Positions 36,820-44,999 of a stretch of 64,000 bases of DNA are shown one piece after another (the stretch's first letter is position 1; each line of letters opens with the position of its first letter). A model generated the notes under the pieces. It was not told the DNA's origin. It worked only from the letters and a program-made list of their open reading frames with translations, and did no database searches. The stretch is from the NCBI RefSeq assembly GCF_017357105.1, contig NZ_CP071596.1, positions 2,418,001 through 2,482,000 of the forward strand, given 5' to 3'. Made by a program: the position numbers and the translations under genes. This stretch comes from Natronosalvus caseinilyticus. GTDB taxonomy: Archaea; Halobacteriota; Halobacteria; Halobacteriales; Natrialbaceae.

Positions 36820-37344
36820 TCACGCGTCGGCGGGTGTCGTGGACTCTGTCTCGAGCGACCGAAACTGTCGACGTTGTACAAGCGACCGGGAAGCGAGCGC
36901 GAGGAGAATTGCAACGGGTGCTGGCCATCGGTCTCGGCTACTGTAGAAGCCGGGGAAGACGATGTCCGCACTGGTGAGTGGCCAGAGATATTGGTACGAA
37001 CCCGCTCGGGGAACTAACAGGAGGTCGAGCACGAAGTGAGACAGGACACCGAGCGCGAGCAATAGCGCAACCGGTCGTCGATACTGAGGCTGGACGAGGA
37101 GCGCCCCGATGCAAACTACGATGGCCACACCGCCGATCGAGTGCATTGGCCACCACGAGATGGTTAGCCCGAGCGTTGATTCGGCCGTCTCGGGTGACAC
37201 AATCCATTTCAAGCGATTGAGATCGGGAATCACCGCGCCGACCATCGCAACGCTCGCCAATCGCGGGGTAATCCATCGGTATCGAAGCGACAGCAGCGTC
37301 GCGAGCGTAAACGCGATCAAAACGTGGGTCAGCATGTCGGCCAT
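36820..37344 (-). CDS. DUF457-like membrane metal-dependent hydrolase family protein (paralog)
   Basis: This 174-residue, four-TM protein begins MADMLTHVLIAFTLATLLSL and closely matches the protein at 26260-26778 (PDLNRLK, HSIGGVAIVVCIGALLVQPQ, SHFVLDLLLVP, PGFYSSRDRWP). The gene follows its partner at 37350 by only 5 bp. The presence of the same pair at two loci points to a segmental duplication with both copies intact. Activity is unproven for the family. Confidence 0.82.
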   Translation of the reverse strand: MADMLTHVLIAFTLATLLSLRYRWITPRLASVAMVGAVIPDLNRLKWIVSPETAESTLGLTISWWPMHSIGGVAIVVCIGALLVQPQYRRPVALLLALGVLSHFVLDLLLVPRAGSYQYLWPLTSADIVFPGFYSSRDRWPAPVAILLALASRSLVQRRQFRSLETESTTPADA

Positions 37345-37349
37345 GTGGA

Positions 37350-37856
37350 TTACTCTCCCCGCTGTGTTCCGCCATCCGTCATCAGTGGCGCTTGACGGTT
37401 CGTTCCGTGAGTAGGATCGACCGGAAGCGGTTCCTTCGGCACGAGTGCCACTCCTCGAATGTCGATTCGCCAGCCGACGAGTGCACGGCCTGCGACGACT
37501 GCGGCCCCGACGATCGAAATTGCATGGACGTACAGGAGGCCCCCGATCCGGACATCCAGGTTTCGGTCGGCGGGTGCGATAAGCGCCGCCGCGATACCCG
37601 AACTGTCCACGACTCCGGCGGTCGTTACCCGTTCGGACGCAGTATCCTGGTCGACGACTGTCGTCGTTACATCACGATAGTTGGCCCCGAAATCGAAATT
37701 GACGTCCGCGAACAGCACGACCTCGTCTGCCCCGCTCGAGTCGCTTGCAACGGCTGCATCGACCGACCAACCGGCGCCGCCGAGGACGAAGAGCCCGACG
37801 AGACCGACGGTCAGGACCATGATACCGAGACAGCGGTGGAGCGGAGTCTCTAACAC
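37350..37856 (-). CDS. Small membrane/exported protein, partner of the DUF457-like gene (paralog)
   Basis: The 168-residue protein starts MLETPLHRCLGIMVLTVGLV and aligns along its whole length with the product of 26784-27290: GGAGWSVDAAVASDSSGADE, IGGLLYVHAISIVGAAVVAG and RALVGWRIDIRGVALVP. It has one N-terminal TM and one or two central TM helices around an external domain. I recognise no family. It is the first gene of a two-gene operon. Confidence 0.75.
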   Translation of the reverse strand: MLETPLHRCLGIMVLTVGLVGLFVLGGAGWSVDAAVASDSSGADEVVLFADVNFDFGANYRDVTTTVVDQDTASERVTTAGVVDSSGIAAALIAPADRNLDVRIGGLLYVHAISIVGAAVVAGRALVGWRIDIRGVALVPKEPLPVDPTHGTNRQAPLMTDGGTQRGE

Positions 37857-38150
37857 AATCGATTCTTCGAAGTGAACCGACGTAATGATCAGTATAGTTT
37901 CAAATCCCGACTCGAGAGGCGAATCGTGACTCGAGTCGACTGCGGTTTCGAGGCTCGAGACGAATCGTGAGTCCCATTCGACACGACTCGCAACGCTTCC
38001 GAGAGCCGCGTTACGCTATGCAACGCAACGGATGCCTGACTGACGGTATCCGAGGTACTTGGATAGCGATTACGCCTCGAGACGAATATATATGCGAAAA
38101 TATACACGAACATATATACGAACGTACGGGAGTAACTGCATTAGAAGACA

Positions 38151-38618
38151 ATGAGTGGACATCTCTCGAGGAGGCAATCCCTCGACGGTGGGAGAACAGA
38201 CATACTCGCGATCGTGACAGCCGGGCTCGCCGGAGGACTCGCGTTCGGGGCCATCCTGTACGCACTCGGGTTGCTCGACTCAGTGGGTCGACTGCTCGGA
38301 GCGCCTGATATGCTGATCGGCACCATCCTTCTGGGACTGGCCAGTGTCGTCGGCGGGTTCGCCTACTTGGGCCTCGGAAAAATAAGGATGTTCGAGGATG
38401 ACGTAACTGATCCGATCACTGGCACTACGATGGGGGTCATGTTCGGGCTGTTCGTCTGGCTCGTCGGAATCGTCGTTGTGCTCCCTCTGTGGCTTCGCCT
38501 CTTCGAGTACTCCCCGCCGTTTCCGTTCGTCCACTGGCAGAGCCTGCTCGGGTTGCTCGTCTACGGTGGCTTCGTTGGAACGTTGTATCCGAGGGTGAGT
38601 GCCCGACTCGGACGGTGA
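38151..38618 (+). CDS. Four-TM membrane protein, unknown function
   Basis: The 155-residue protein has a short hydrophilic N-terminus and four TM helices (AIVTAGLAGGLAFGAILYAL; LIGTILLGLASVVGGFAYLG; MGVMFGLFVWLVGIVVVLPL; LLGLLVYGGFVGTLYP). A conserved-looking loop PPFPFVHWQSLL lies before the last helix. It resembles small haloarchaeal membrane proteins of unknown role. The 290-bp upstream region is A+T-rich just before the gene (ATATATGCGAAAATATAC near 38087-38104), likely holding its promoter. Confidence 0.75.
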   Translation: MSGHLSRRQSLDGGRTDILAIVTAGLAGGLAFGAILYALGLLDSVGRLLGAPDMLIGTILLGLASVVGGFAYLGLGKIRMFEDDVTDPITGTTMGVMFGLFVWLVGIVVVLPLWLRLFEYSPPFPFVHWQSLLGLLVYGGFVGTLYPRVSARLGR

Positions 38619-38670
38619 CACGGACCGCGATTGAAGCCGCGGGCTGCCACCTCGTCGCGTTGTGTACCCG

Positions 38671-39252
38671 CTACTGGGACGATTCGGGCCTACGCCAGTC
38701 GACGTGGTGAACGGTGTCGAACAGATACGTAAGGCTCGTAACCGTCTGCTGATCGTGGGCTGTGGGATCGACGAGGTAGAACGCGGTGGCGCGCGTACAC
38801 TCGATTCGAGCAGTCAGGATGTGGAGAAACCTGAACACCCGCTCGAAGTTGGTGGCGTGAATCAACGGTGTGATCGAATCGAACCAGAGCTCCACTGGAC
38901 CGTTCTGATCACGTCGCGCGAGCGATTCACTGATCTCGATTCCGAGGCCAGTCAAATCGCTCGCGGCAACTGCGTTTATCTGTCCGGTATCTCTCTCGGT
39001 TCCGTCGGGACGCATCGTCGACTTTTGGACCGTACCACTGACGCGAATAATATCGATACTCGAGGAGCTGGATTCGTTAGTTTGCTGGTAGTCGAGAATC
39101 GTCGCTGGCGAACAACGAGCCGAAACGACTACTTTTGGAGCAGACTGGTCGGATAGCCCCACACCCTCGAGGTACGAGTCGATTTCTCCATCGTCCGGTA
39201 ATGGTCCGAGCAGTAACCGATTTGATCCCCGTTCCGAATTCCCCCTATCCAT
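38671..39252 (-). CDS. RecA-like haloarchaeal protein (DUF7504-like)
   Basis: The 193-residue protein contains KVVVSARCSPATILDYQQ, VAASDLTGLGIEISESLARR, VELWFDSITPLIHATNFERV and FRFLHILTARIECTRATAFY. This order, with the DLTGLGI and FDSLT-type strands, is what I remember of the haloarchaeal DUF7504/HTR-like family, which has a KaiC/RecA-like fold without a proper Walker A. These genes are often near signal-transduction or taxis functions, but no such neighbour is visible here. It is a single gene. Confidence 0.75.
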   Translation of the reverse strand: MDRGNSERGSNRLLLGPLPDDGEIDSYLEGVGLSDQSAPKVVVSARCSPATILDYQQTNESSSSSIDIIRVSGTVQKSTMRPDGTERDTGQINAVAASDLTGLGIEISESLARRDQNGPVELWFDSITPLIHATNFERVFRFLHILTARIECTRATAFYLVDPTAHDQQTVTSLTYLFDTVHHVDWRRPESSQ

Positions 39253-39319
39253 CGTGCTTCAATACTATAGTGAGCGTCCTGATAAGTACTTTCAAAAAGG
39301 ATAAGCGAGGTGGGTAATC

Positions 39320-39440
39320 CATTGTGTTTCGTTCACCGAGTTCCACCAGACGGCGAAAGCCTGTAGCCATGTTTCGGCGGTCGCTGGATCAACGTGGTTG
39401 AAACTACTACGCGTCCGAACCCCTTCAGGCACCAGCTCGC
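39320..39440 (-). pseudogene. Possible C-terminal remnant of an IS6-like transposase
   Basis: The minus strand reads RTRSSFNHVDPATAETWLQA then FAVWWNSVN. The (H)VDPATAExWLxAFA-WN pattern resembles my memory of the C-terminal end of haloarchaeal IS6-family transposases. No DDE catalytic residues or inverted repeats are visible nearby, so only a relic is present. Insertion scars next to a tRNA gene are common, but the assignment rests on about 30 residues. Confidence 0.35.
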
Positions 39441-39638
39441 GAGCAGGTAGACTACCGCGGGTAGAACACGAATGGGAGTTTCTGTTCATCGGGGCCAACC
39501 AGAATGCAGTACTCACGGCAACCAGTATGGGGTTGGACAGCGACCGATCGATATGACTCACAGCGGTGAAGGCACGAGAGCGGCATACGAGTCAACTCGG
39601 TGCCACGGACGAAATCACCAGACGGCGGGAGAATGGAG

Positions 39639-39713
39639 TGCTCCGTCAGGGATTCGAACCCTGGTCATTGCCGTGAGAGGGCAATATGATTGGCCGGACT
39701 ACACCAACGGAGC
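39639..39713 (-). tRNA. tRNA-Glu (anticodon CTC)
   Basis: The minus strand folds as a 75-nt tRNA: acceptor stem GCTCCGT paired with ACGGAGC, discriminator A, D-arm TGGTGTAGTCCGGCCAATCA, anticodon stem TTGCC/GGCAA around the loop CTCTCAC (anticodon CTC) and T-arm with GGTTCGAATCC. CCA is not encoded. No intron is visible. An archaeal TATA-like element, CCTTAAAC, lies about 35 bp upstream on the minus strand. Confidence 0.95.
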
Positions 39714-39744
39714 GGGTTTGCAATCTATGCTTGCCGAGAAGACT

Positions 39745-39753
39745 GTTTAAGGG
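39745..39753 (-). promoter_or_regulatory. TATA-like element for tRNA-Glu
   Basis: On the minus strand the sequence CCTTAAACAG lies 32-40 bases upstream of the tRNA 5' end. This is close to where a TATA box is expected, allowing a short 5' leader to be removed by RNase P. Confidence 0.5.
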
Positions 39754-39795
39754 TTGCGTTTCATCGGTACCGTGTCCAGTCGTCGCATGCGCGGA

Positions 39796-40992
39796 TCACT
39801 CCTCGAATGGTGATCTGGTCGCCTCCGGTTCGAATCCCTCGAGGCTGATGATGTTCTCCCGACCGACGCGAAGTTTGCTGATGGTACCGTCGGATTCCAT
39901 CTCCGAGAGCAACATACTCACCTTCGACTTCGACCAGCCGGTTTCGTCGACGATGTTGACCTGTTTCATTCGGCCGCCTCGCTCTCGGATGAGTGAGATG
40001 ACCCGATCCTCGTCGCTGAGGAGTTCGTCGTCCGGTATCGGCTGGGCGGACGATTGATCGGGTTCTCGAGTCGGCTCGGGGCGTGGATCTGGATCCGATC
40101 GATCCGTCCTCGACAGGAGGCCGTACCGGGAGATACCGGCAGCGAGGAGACCGAGCAAGATCGCGCCACCAGCGAGCGCCAGTGCGATGGTGGATATCGG
40201 GAGCGCCGACTCGTTTTCCGTGTCCCCGTCTGGTTCGACCGATCCACCTGCCGATTCGCTCGCGAAAATGACGCGCGGCTGACCGTCCAGGAACTGTTTT
40301 CGGCCGGTCCAGGTGACCGAATCACTGGCTTCGAGGGACGATGCGCTGAGCTCGCCGGCCGGTTGGACGTCGGCGAACCGCAGGTCGTCACCCGTTTCGA
40401 TGACGAGTGTCTGGTCGGAGGAGATGACGAAGTTCCCTTCGAACACGTCGCCAGCGACGACTTCGCCGTCGTTTACCTGCGCGAATCCGTTCCACGTGAA
40501 CGACATCTCGACGACGCCTCTCGTGTTGAACCGCTGTTCGATTCTGGCCGTTCGGTTGAAGTCGGTCGCTTTCATTTCGCGGCCGGTCTCCTCTCGACCG
40601 ATGGTGAGGAGGGCGTTTGCCTGGTCCTTGAAGTCCGTGTACCGTTCGGTCTCTTCGGACTCGAACTCTTCAGCGAACGTCTCGAATTCCGCCTCAGCCT
40701 CGTCGTCCTCGAGAATGCGTTCGTATCGGAACGTCCAGATGGCCGATCCGTCGTCGTTGACTGTGACGACGAACGTCGTCGTTTCGAAGCCCTGCTCCTG
40801 GAACGAGGCGGCGGTGTTCGCGAATTGATCGTCGCCAGCGCCGAACGTTGGCTGTCCGGTGTCCATACCCGGGTGCCGTTCCCGTTCGACCGCGGTGGTC
40901 GAATCGTCAGCAGCCACCAGCGTTCCGCCACCGACTGCGGCGACGAGGAGAGCGACCACGAGGATCCCTGTTCGAAGAGCCGACCCGTTCAT
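39796..40992 (-). CDS. Membrane-tethered winged-helix regulator (DUF7345/DUF7343-like)
   Basis: The 398-residue protein has a signal sequence (GILVVALLVAAVGGGTLVAA), an extracytoplasmic beta-rich domain of about 230 residues (TFVVTVNDDGSAIWTFRYER), one TM helix at about 270-295 (ISTIALALAGGAILLGLLAA), a Pro/Asp-rich linker and a cytoplasmic winged helix at about 328-385 (VISLIRERGGRMKQVNIVDE; TGWSKSKVSMLLSEMESDGT). This is the haloarchaeal one-component layout in which an outer sensor is wired directly to a DNA-binding domain. The signal and targets are unknown. Confidence 0.88.
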   Translation of the reverse strand: MNGSALRTGILVVALLVAAVGGGTLVAADDSTTAVERERHPGMDTGQPTFGAGDDQFANTAASFQEQGFETTTFVVTVNDDGSAIWTFRYERILEDDEAEAEFETFAEEFESEETERYTDFKDQANALLTIGREETGREMKATDFNRTARIEQRFNTRGVVEMSFTWNGFAQVNDGEVVAGDVFEGNFVISSDQTLVIETGDDLRFADVQPAGELSASSLEASDSVTWTGRKQFLDGQPRVIFASESAGGSVEPDGDTENESALPISTIALALAGGAILLGLLAAGISRYGLLSRTDRSDPDPRPEPTREPDQSSAQPIPDDELLSDEDRVISLIRERGGRMKQVNIVDETGWSKSKVSMLLSEMESDGTISKLRVGRENIISLEGFEPEATRSPFEE

Positions 40993-41119
40993 TCGTCTCT
41001 CTTGTACGTGCTCTCAGTAAAAGACCTTGTGAATGTCGATTCCACTGCGGTACGCATATCCAGGCGTCCGAAATCACGTGTCGACACGCACAAAGTGGCC
41101 CGAGACGTACCTGCTGTCG

Positions 41120-41698
41120 ATGATCGTAAATCTCGCCGCGGGCAAGCAGGTGTTCACGAGCAACGCGTTTCTGGTCACCGGCGACCGGACCGTCCTCGTG
41201 GATACGGGAGCGAACTTCGACGTCGTCGAGGCGATCCGCGAACACGTCGACGCACTCGATGCCGTCGTGCTCACTCACACCCACCCCGATCACGTCGGTA
41301 ATCTCGAGGCCGTCGCGACGGCCTTCGACGTCAACGTCTGGGGGTTCGACGCGTCGGCCGATGGCGTCGACCACGAACTCGGGGACGAGGCGACGGTCAT
41401 CCTCGGCGACGACGAGTACGTCGCGTTGCACACGCCGGGCCACAAGGACGATCACCTCTGTCTGTACGCACGCGAGACAGGCGTGCTGTTCGCTGGCGAC
41501 CTCGTCTTCCAGAACGGCGCGTTCGGGCGAACCGACCTTCCGGAGGGTGATCGATCGACGCTCATCGATAGCATCGATCGGCTACTCGAGCGAATCGACC
41601 CCGGACTCGAGGCGCTTCACGCTGGCCACGGGCCGAGCGTCACCGACGAGCCGTACGAACACGTCGAACTGGCGAGTCGGATGGCCAGGCAGGCATGA
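41120..41698 (+). CDS. MBL-fold metallo-hydrolase (glyoxalase II-like)
   Basis: I choose the ATG at 41120 (MIVNLAAGKQVFTSNAFLVT), the normal start of the beta-lactamase fold; an open frame runs 29 codons further upstream without family resemblance. The 192-residue protein carries THTHPDHVGN (HxHxDH), a metal His in LHTPGHKDDHL, an Asp in LFAGDLVFQNG and HAGHGPSV near the end. These are the two-metal ligands of glyoxalase II-like hydrolases. The natural substrate cannot be read from the motifs. Confidence 0.88.
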   Translation: MIVNLAAGKQVFTSNAFLVTGDRTVLVDTGANFDVVEAIREHVDALDAVVLTHTHPDHVGNLEAVATAFDVNVWGFDASADGVDHELGDEATVILGDDEYVALHTPGHKDDHLCLYARETGVLFAGDLVFQNGAFGRTDLPEGDRSTLIDSIDRLLERIDPGLEALHAGHGPSVTDEPYEHVELASRMARQA

Positions 41699-41740
41699 AC
41701 CGTTCGCTGGCCTCACTGGCCTCGCTGGTCTCCTCGGCGC

Positions 41741-42007
41741 TCAGGATTTGAGGCCGTAGTAGCCCGGTTCGTCGTCGGTTCGCGGTTCGCCCACCACCAG
41801 GTCCTCTGCGTTGGTCATGATCCACGGAATCGCCCAGTCGAGGAGAATGTCCTCCGTCTCGCGGTCGATTTCCGCGTTCGGATCGAGCCCCTGTAAGAGT
41901 CGGGCGATTTCGTAGACGCTGTACATCTGGTCGGCCTCGAGGAGTTCTTCGGGCGTGTAGAAGTCACACGGTGGCAAGGTGTCGAATTCGTCCTTTGGAA
42001 CGGGCAT
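41741..42007 (-). CDS. Conserved haloarchaeal small protein (DUF5827-like)
   Basis: The 88-residue acidic protein reads MPVPKDEFDTLPPCDFYTPE, MYSVYEIARLLQGLDPNAEI and ILLDWAIPWIMTNAEDLVVG, ending EPGYYGLKS. It is soluble and mainly helical. I recall a haloarchaeal family (DUF5827) with this YxVxEIARLLQGLDP pattern; function unknown. It is convergent with the MBL gene and is transcribed toward it. Confidence 0.75.
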   Translation of the reverse strand: MPVPKDEFDTLPPCDFYTPEELLEADQMYSVYEIARLLQGLDPNAEIDRETEDILLDWAIPWIMTNAEDLVVGEPRTDDEPGYYGLKS

Positions 42008-42154
42008 ACCTCGACTAACGGGCCTCGCGGCTAAACGGTGTGGGTTTCGACGGTCGCCGCTCGAGGCGAGTCGCTCTAAGTGAGTCCCTTGAGACGCGTC
42101 GCTACTCGCTCACTGTCGGCGCCAAAAAAGTGTGATGATGTACAGAGTCGTCGC

Positions 42155-42757
42155 TTACTCGAAGTGGTCGAGGCACGTCTGGTACTCCTCGGCGACGGAG
42201 TCCCAGTTGACGACGTCGAAGAAGCTGTCGATGAAGCTTCCACGGTCCGGGCCGTAGTCGTAGTAGTACGAGTGTTCCCAGACGTCCAGCGCGAGGATGG
42301 GGTGTGCGCCCCAGAGCGCGTGGAGGTCGTGCCGGTCGACCTTGAGGTTGCGGAGTTGCTTCGCGACGGGGTCGTAGACCAGAAGCGCCCAGCCGCCGGC
42401 AGCGCCCGCGGCGGCCTTGAACTCGCCCTCCCAGGCCTCGTAGGAGCCGAAGTCCTCCTCGATGCGGTCGGCGAGGTCGCCCTCGGGTTCGCCGCCGCCG
42501 TTCGGATCCATGTTCTCCCAGAACAGCGTGTGGAGATAGTGTCCACAGCCGTTGTGCGTGACGTTCTCCAGCGCCGCCGGCGTCGAATCGAAGTCGCCGT
42601 CCTCACGGTTCTGTGCCAGTTCCTCCTCGGCCGAGTTCAGGCCGTTGACGTACCCCTGATGGTGGGTGTCGTGGTGCCAGGTTACGACCTGTTCGGAGAT
42701 AGATGGCTCGAGTGCGTCGTAATCGTACGGCAGCGGTGGCAGTTCGTGGTCAGTCAT
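42155..42757 (-). CDS. sod: Superoxide dismutase, Fe/Mn family
   Basis: The start is the ATG at 42755-42757 (MTDHELPPLPYDYDALEPSI); an in-frame upstream start adds seven residues lacking family resemblance. The 200-residue enzyme has its metal ligands in TWHHDTHHQGYV, NGCGHYLHTLFWENM and LALDVWEHSYYYDYG, and the active-site strand GGWALLVYDP. Haloarchaeal enzymes of this type use Mn. It converts superoxide to peroxide and oxygen in the cytoplasm. A TATA-like TGTTTAAC sits about 38 bp upstream on the minus strand, giving a very short leader. Confidence 0.95.
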   Translation of the reverse strand: MTDHELPPLPYDYDALEPSISEQVVTWHHDTHHQGYVNGLNSAEEELAQNREDGDFDSTPAALENVTHNGCGHYLHTLFWENMDPNGGGEPEGDLADRIEEDFGSYEAWEGEFKAAAGAAGGWALLVYDPVAKQLRNLKVDRHDLHALWGAHPILALDVWEHSYYYDYGPDRGSFIDSFFDVVNWDSVAEEYQTCLDHFE

Positions 42758-42886
42758 TGGTGAACACCGGTTGAGCAATCGACCGCTGACCTGTTAAACA
42801 TTGAGGAGGGAAACGCTATCACACCCCACAATCTATCGGCTTCGCTGACCGTCACCATCTCCGACGTATCGCCGTCGAGAGCGGAA

Positions 42887-43252
42887 CTATTGAATCGACT
42901 CCTTGTGATAGGCGTGTTCGAGCCACTCCTCCAGCGACGGCTGGGACCAGTACCTGACCGTCTGGCTCCGCGGGTCGTGGTCAATCACGCCAGCATCCTC
43001 GAGTTTTGGAAGGTGAACGTGTCTGAGTCCCGCGGCAATCTCGGACCGTCCGTCCGCCGAATAGTCGCTCCGGTCGTCGTTGGTGTGAACGTAGTCGGCA
43101 ATCTCGTCGACCGACGCGACGCCGTCCGATTGCTCGGACAGATAATAGAGCGCCTGGCGGCGACGACGACTTGCGAGCAGTTCAAAAACCAGGTCCAGTG
43201 AGGGCGTCGTATAACATGCTCGAGCCGTGGATCCCTTCTCCCTGTTACTCAT
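42887..43252 (-). CDS. Small winged-helix regulator (DUF7344 type)
   Basis: The ATG at 43250-43252 (MSNREKGSTARACYTTPSLD) gives 121 residues and a normal leader from the TATA box at about 43297-43304; a longer frame to 43297 would cross that TATA box. The domain reads LVFELLASRRRRQALYYLSE, VDEIADYVHTND, AAGLRHVHLPKLEDAGVI and DPRSQTVRYWSQPSLEEWL, the haloarchaeal DUF7344 winged helix. Nested inverted repeats centred on the TATA box make autoregulation likely. It probably binds DNA as a dimer. Confidence 0.85.
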   Translation of the reverse strand: MSNREKGSTARACYTTPSLDLVFELLASRRRRQALYYLSEQSDGVASVDEIADYVHTNDDRSDYSADGRSEIAAGLRHVHLPKLEDAGVIDHDPRSQTVRYWSQPSLEEWLEHAYHKESIQ

Positions 43253-43267
43253 TTGCAAACCACCTAC

Positions 43268-43328
43268 CGTAACGTAACATTCGAAACCACCACCCACTTA
43301 TACTGGTGGGTGCACATTATACGTTACG
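43268..43328 (-). promoter_or_regulatory. Promoter with nested inverted repeats over the TATA box
   Basis: CGTAACGTA at 43268-43276 and its exact reverse complement TACGTTACG at 43320-43328 form an outer 9-bp inverted repeat centred at 43298. Inside it, CACCCAC (43291-43297) and GTGGGTG (43306-43312) form a 7-bp repeat around TTATACTG. On the minus strand the centre reads AGTATAAG, a TATA box about 48 bases before the ATG at 43252. A dimeric repressor bound here would block TBP. The winged-helix gene itself is the obvious candidate. Confidence 0.7.
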
Positions 43329-43469
43329 TCTATCCGAATACGTACCTGTATTTCTTCATACACTCGACATATCTGGTAAAATTCACTGGTCGTCGTGTGA
43401 GTCGTTCCGTTCGACGCTGGTCTACTTTCGGGCCAGATACCGGATAGGGGCTCCGATACCCGCCTCGAG

Positions 43470-43934
43470 TTATTCGTAGAGCCAGGACGCGTCGTGCTGG
43501 TCGTAGTCGATCAGTTCGTCCTCGTCGAAGTGGATCGCGATTTCGCGCTCGTTCGCGCCTTCGTCCTCGTGATCTGCCGCGTGAACGACGTTCCGACCGA
43601 GGTCCAGCGCGTAGTCGCCGCGGATGGTTCCGGGGGCTGCCTCGAGTGGATCGGTGGCGCCGATCATCTGCCGGACTTGACGCGTGGCGTCCTGGCCCTC
43701 CCAGACCATCGGAACGACGGGTCCCGCGGTGATGAACTCGATGAGACCGCCGAAGAACGGCTTGTCCTCGTGTTCGGCGTAGTGCTCTCTGGCCCGCTCT
43801 TCGGGCATGTTGATCACTTTGATGCCGACGAGTTTGAGGCCGCGGTCCTCGAGTCGAGAGACGACTTCGCCCACGAGTCCGCGAGCAAAGGCGTCGGGTT
43901 TGACCATGACAAAGGTGCGTTCGTGATCGCTCAC
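43470..43934 (-). CDS. ndk: Nucleoside diphosphate kinase
   Basis: The 154-residue enzyme has [20 protein letters not shown] at the start and the catalytic His in [20 protein letters not shown], close to the family's NxxHxSD (here Ala replaces Ser). It moves the gamma phosphate between nucleoside triphosphates and diphosphates. The start overlaps the stop of the ribosomal protein L24e gene by 4 bp, closing the operon L7Ae-S28e-L24e-Ndk. The arrangement is the usual one in haloarchaea. Confidence 0.95.
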   Translation of the reverse strand: MSDHERTFVMVKPDAFARGLVGEVVSRLEDRGLKLVGIKVINMPEERAREHYAEHEDKPFFGGLIEFITAGPVVPMVWEGQDATRQVRQMIGATDPLEAAPGTIRGDYALDLGRNVVHAADHEDEGANEREIAIHFDEDELIDYDQHDASWLYE

Positions 43935-44401
43935 GCTTCTTCACCTTCTTCGGCTTCGGCTTCCCCCTCGGCCTCGGATTCGGATTTGGATTCCTCTTCA
44001 GTTTCCTCGCCCGTTTCGGAGTCGTCCTCGGCTTCCGCTTCGCCTTCGACGGTCTCCTCTTCCTCGGCGACCGCTTCGTCGCTGGCGGGTTCGGTGTCTT
44101 CGTCAGCTTCGTCTTCGTCTTCGACTTCGCTCTCCTCGACGATATCTTCGTCCTCCTCGGCTTCGACCTCCTGGTCGGGTTCCGTGGATTCGTCCGCCGA
44201 CGTGTCGACCTGAGTTGGACCCTTGCCGCGACGGCCCTCCTCCGTCCACTCGAGGTCGCGCGGTTCGCGCCCGAGCTTGTAGTTCTTCTCCGCCTTCGAA
44301 TCGACGAAGTGGAGCACGGTACCGTCGGTGCGAACGTACATGATGCCCGTGCCGGGCTCGATCTCTTCGCCCGTGTAGTCGCAGGTTCGCTTCTCGACCA
44401 T
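43931..44401 (-). CDS. rpl24e: Ribosomal protein L24e with long acidic C-terminal extension
   Basis: From the ATG at 44399-44401 residues 1-63 are a normal L24e: [40 protein letters not shown] and [16 protein letters not shown]. The usual zinc ribbon is reduced to the first Cys. A further 90 or so residues are almost wholly Glu, Asp, Ser and Ala, with no folded domain expected. L24e is normally about 60-70 residues in halophiles, so the tail is an add-on. The start overlaps the stop of S28e (TAATG) and the end overlaps ndk by 4 bp. Confidence 0.93.
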   Translation of the reverse strand: MVEKRTCDYTGEEIEPGTGIMYVRTDGTVLHFVDSKAEKNYKLGREPRDLEWTEEGRRGKGPTQVDTSADESTEPDQEVEAEEDEDIVEESEVEDEDEADEDTEPASDEAVAEEEETVEGEAEAEDDSETGEETEEESKSESEAEGEAEAEEGEEA

Positions 44402-44625
44402 TATTGTCCTCCGATGGAGTCGGCCTCGCGGGCAGTCTCGCGCAGCTGGAGGATGTCCCCCTCGCGGACCGGCCCGAGGCAGTTTCGGGTGATGATGCGT
44501 CCCTGGTTCTCGCCCTCCTTGATCCGACACTTGACCTGCATGGCTTCGCCGTGCATGCCGGTCTTGCCGACGATCTCGATGACCTCGGCGGGCGTTGACC
44601 CGTTTTCTGCTTCTTCAGCACTCAT
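44401..44625 (-). CDS. rps28e: Ribosomal protein S28e
   Basis: The 74-residue protein matches S28e: [40 protein letters not shown] and [16 protein letters not shown]. It is a small-subunit protein with an OB-like fold near the mRNA exit. An acidic N-terminal extension of about 10 residues suits a halophile. It lies 11 bp after the L7Ae stop and shares bases with the L24e start. Confidence 0.96.
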   Translation of the reverse strand: MSAEEAENGSTPAEVIEIVGKTGMHGEAMQVKCRIKEGENQGRIITRNCLGPVREGDILQLRETAREADSIGGQ

Positions 44626-44636
44626 CTGTGGTCACC

Positions 44637-44999
44637 TCAGTCGAGGTCCTCGACCTTTCCGGCGATGTCTTCGACGTCGCTCGACGCTTCGCCGGCGTCA
44701 ACGATCGCCGCGGCCGCCGAGCCGACCTCGAGGCCGGCGGCGTGACCGACGTCGTCCTGGGTCTCGACGAAGACGACCGGGATGCCCTTCTCGTCGGCGA
44801 GTTCGGGGAGGTGCATCACGATCTCCTCTGGCGAGACGTCCTCGGCGACGTAGACGAGCTCGGCGTTGCCGCGCTCGATGGCCTTGGTCGTTTCGTTGGT
44901 TCCTTTCTTTACACTACCTGTGTCTCGGGCGACCTCGAGCGCCTCGAGGGCGTCGTCGGCGAGGTCGGCTGGGATGTCTGTGGTTACGTAGACTGCCAT
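44637..44999 (-). CDS. rpl7ae: Ribosomal protein L7Ae (kink-turn-binding)
   Basis: The ATG at 44997-44999 is preceded by GGAGAGGTG at 45008-45016, a clear Shine-Dalgarno. The 120-residue protein reads [60 protein letters not shown] and [20 protein letters not shown]. The KGTNETTKA stretch contacts kink-turn RNA. Besides the ribosome it serves box C/D and H/ACA guide RNPs and RNase P. It heads the operon to ndk. A leader of about 120 nt with strong secondary structure precedes it, unusual in a group rich in leaderless mRNAs. Confidence 0.96.
   Translation of the reverse strand: MAVYVTTDIPADLADDALEALEVARDTGSVKKGTNETTKAIERGNAELVYVAEDVSPEEIVMHLPELADEKGIPVVFVETQDDVGHAAGLEVGSAAAAIVDAGEASSDVEDIAGKVEDLD

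Noticed and set aside
43494-44213. Plus-strand Ser/Val-rich open frame of 239 codons
   Set aside because: It is antisense to ndk and the acidic L24e tail; the serine runs are the complement of Glu/Asp codon repeats.
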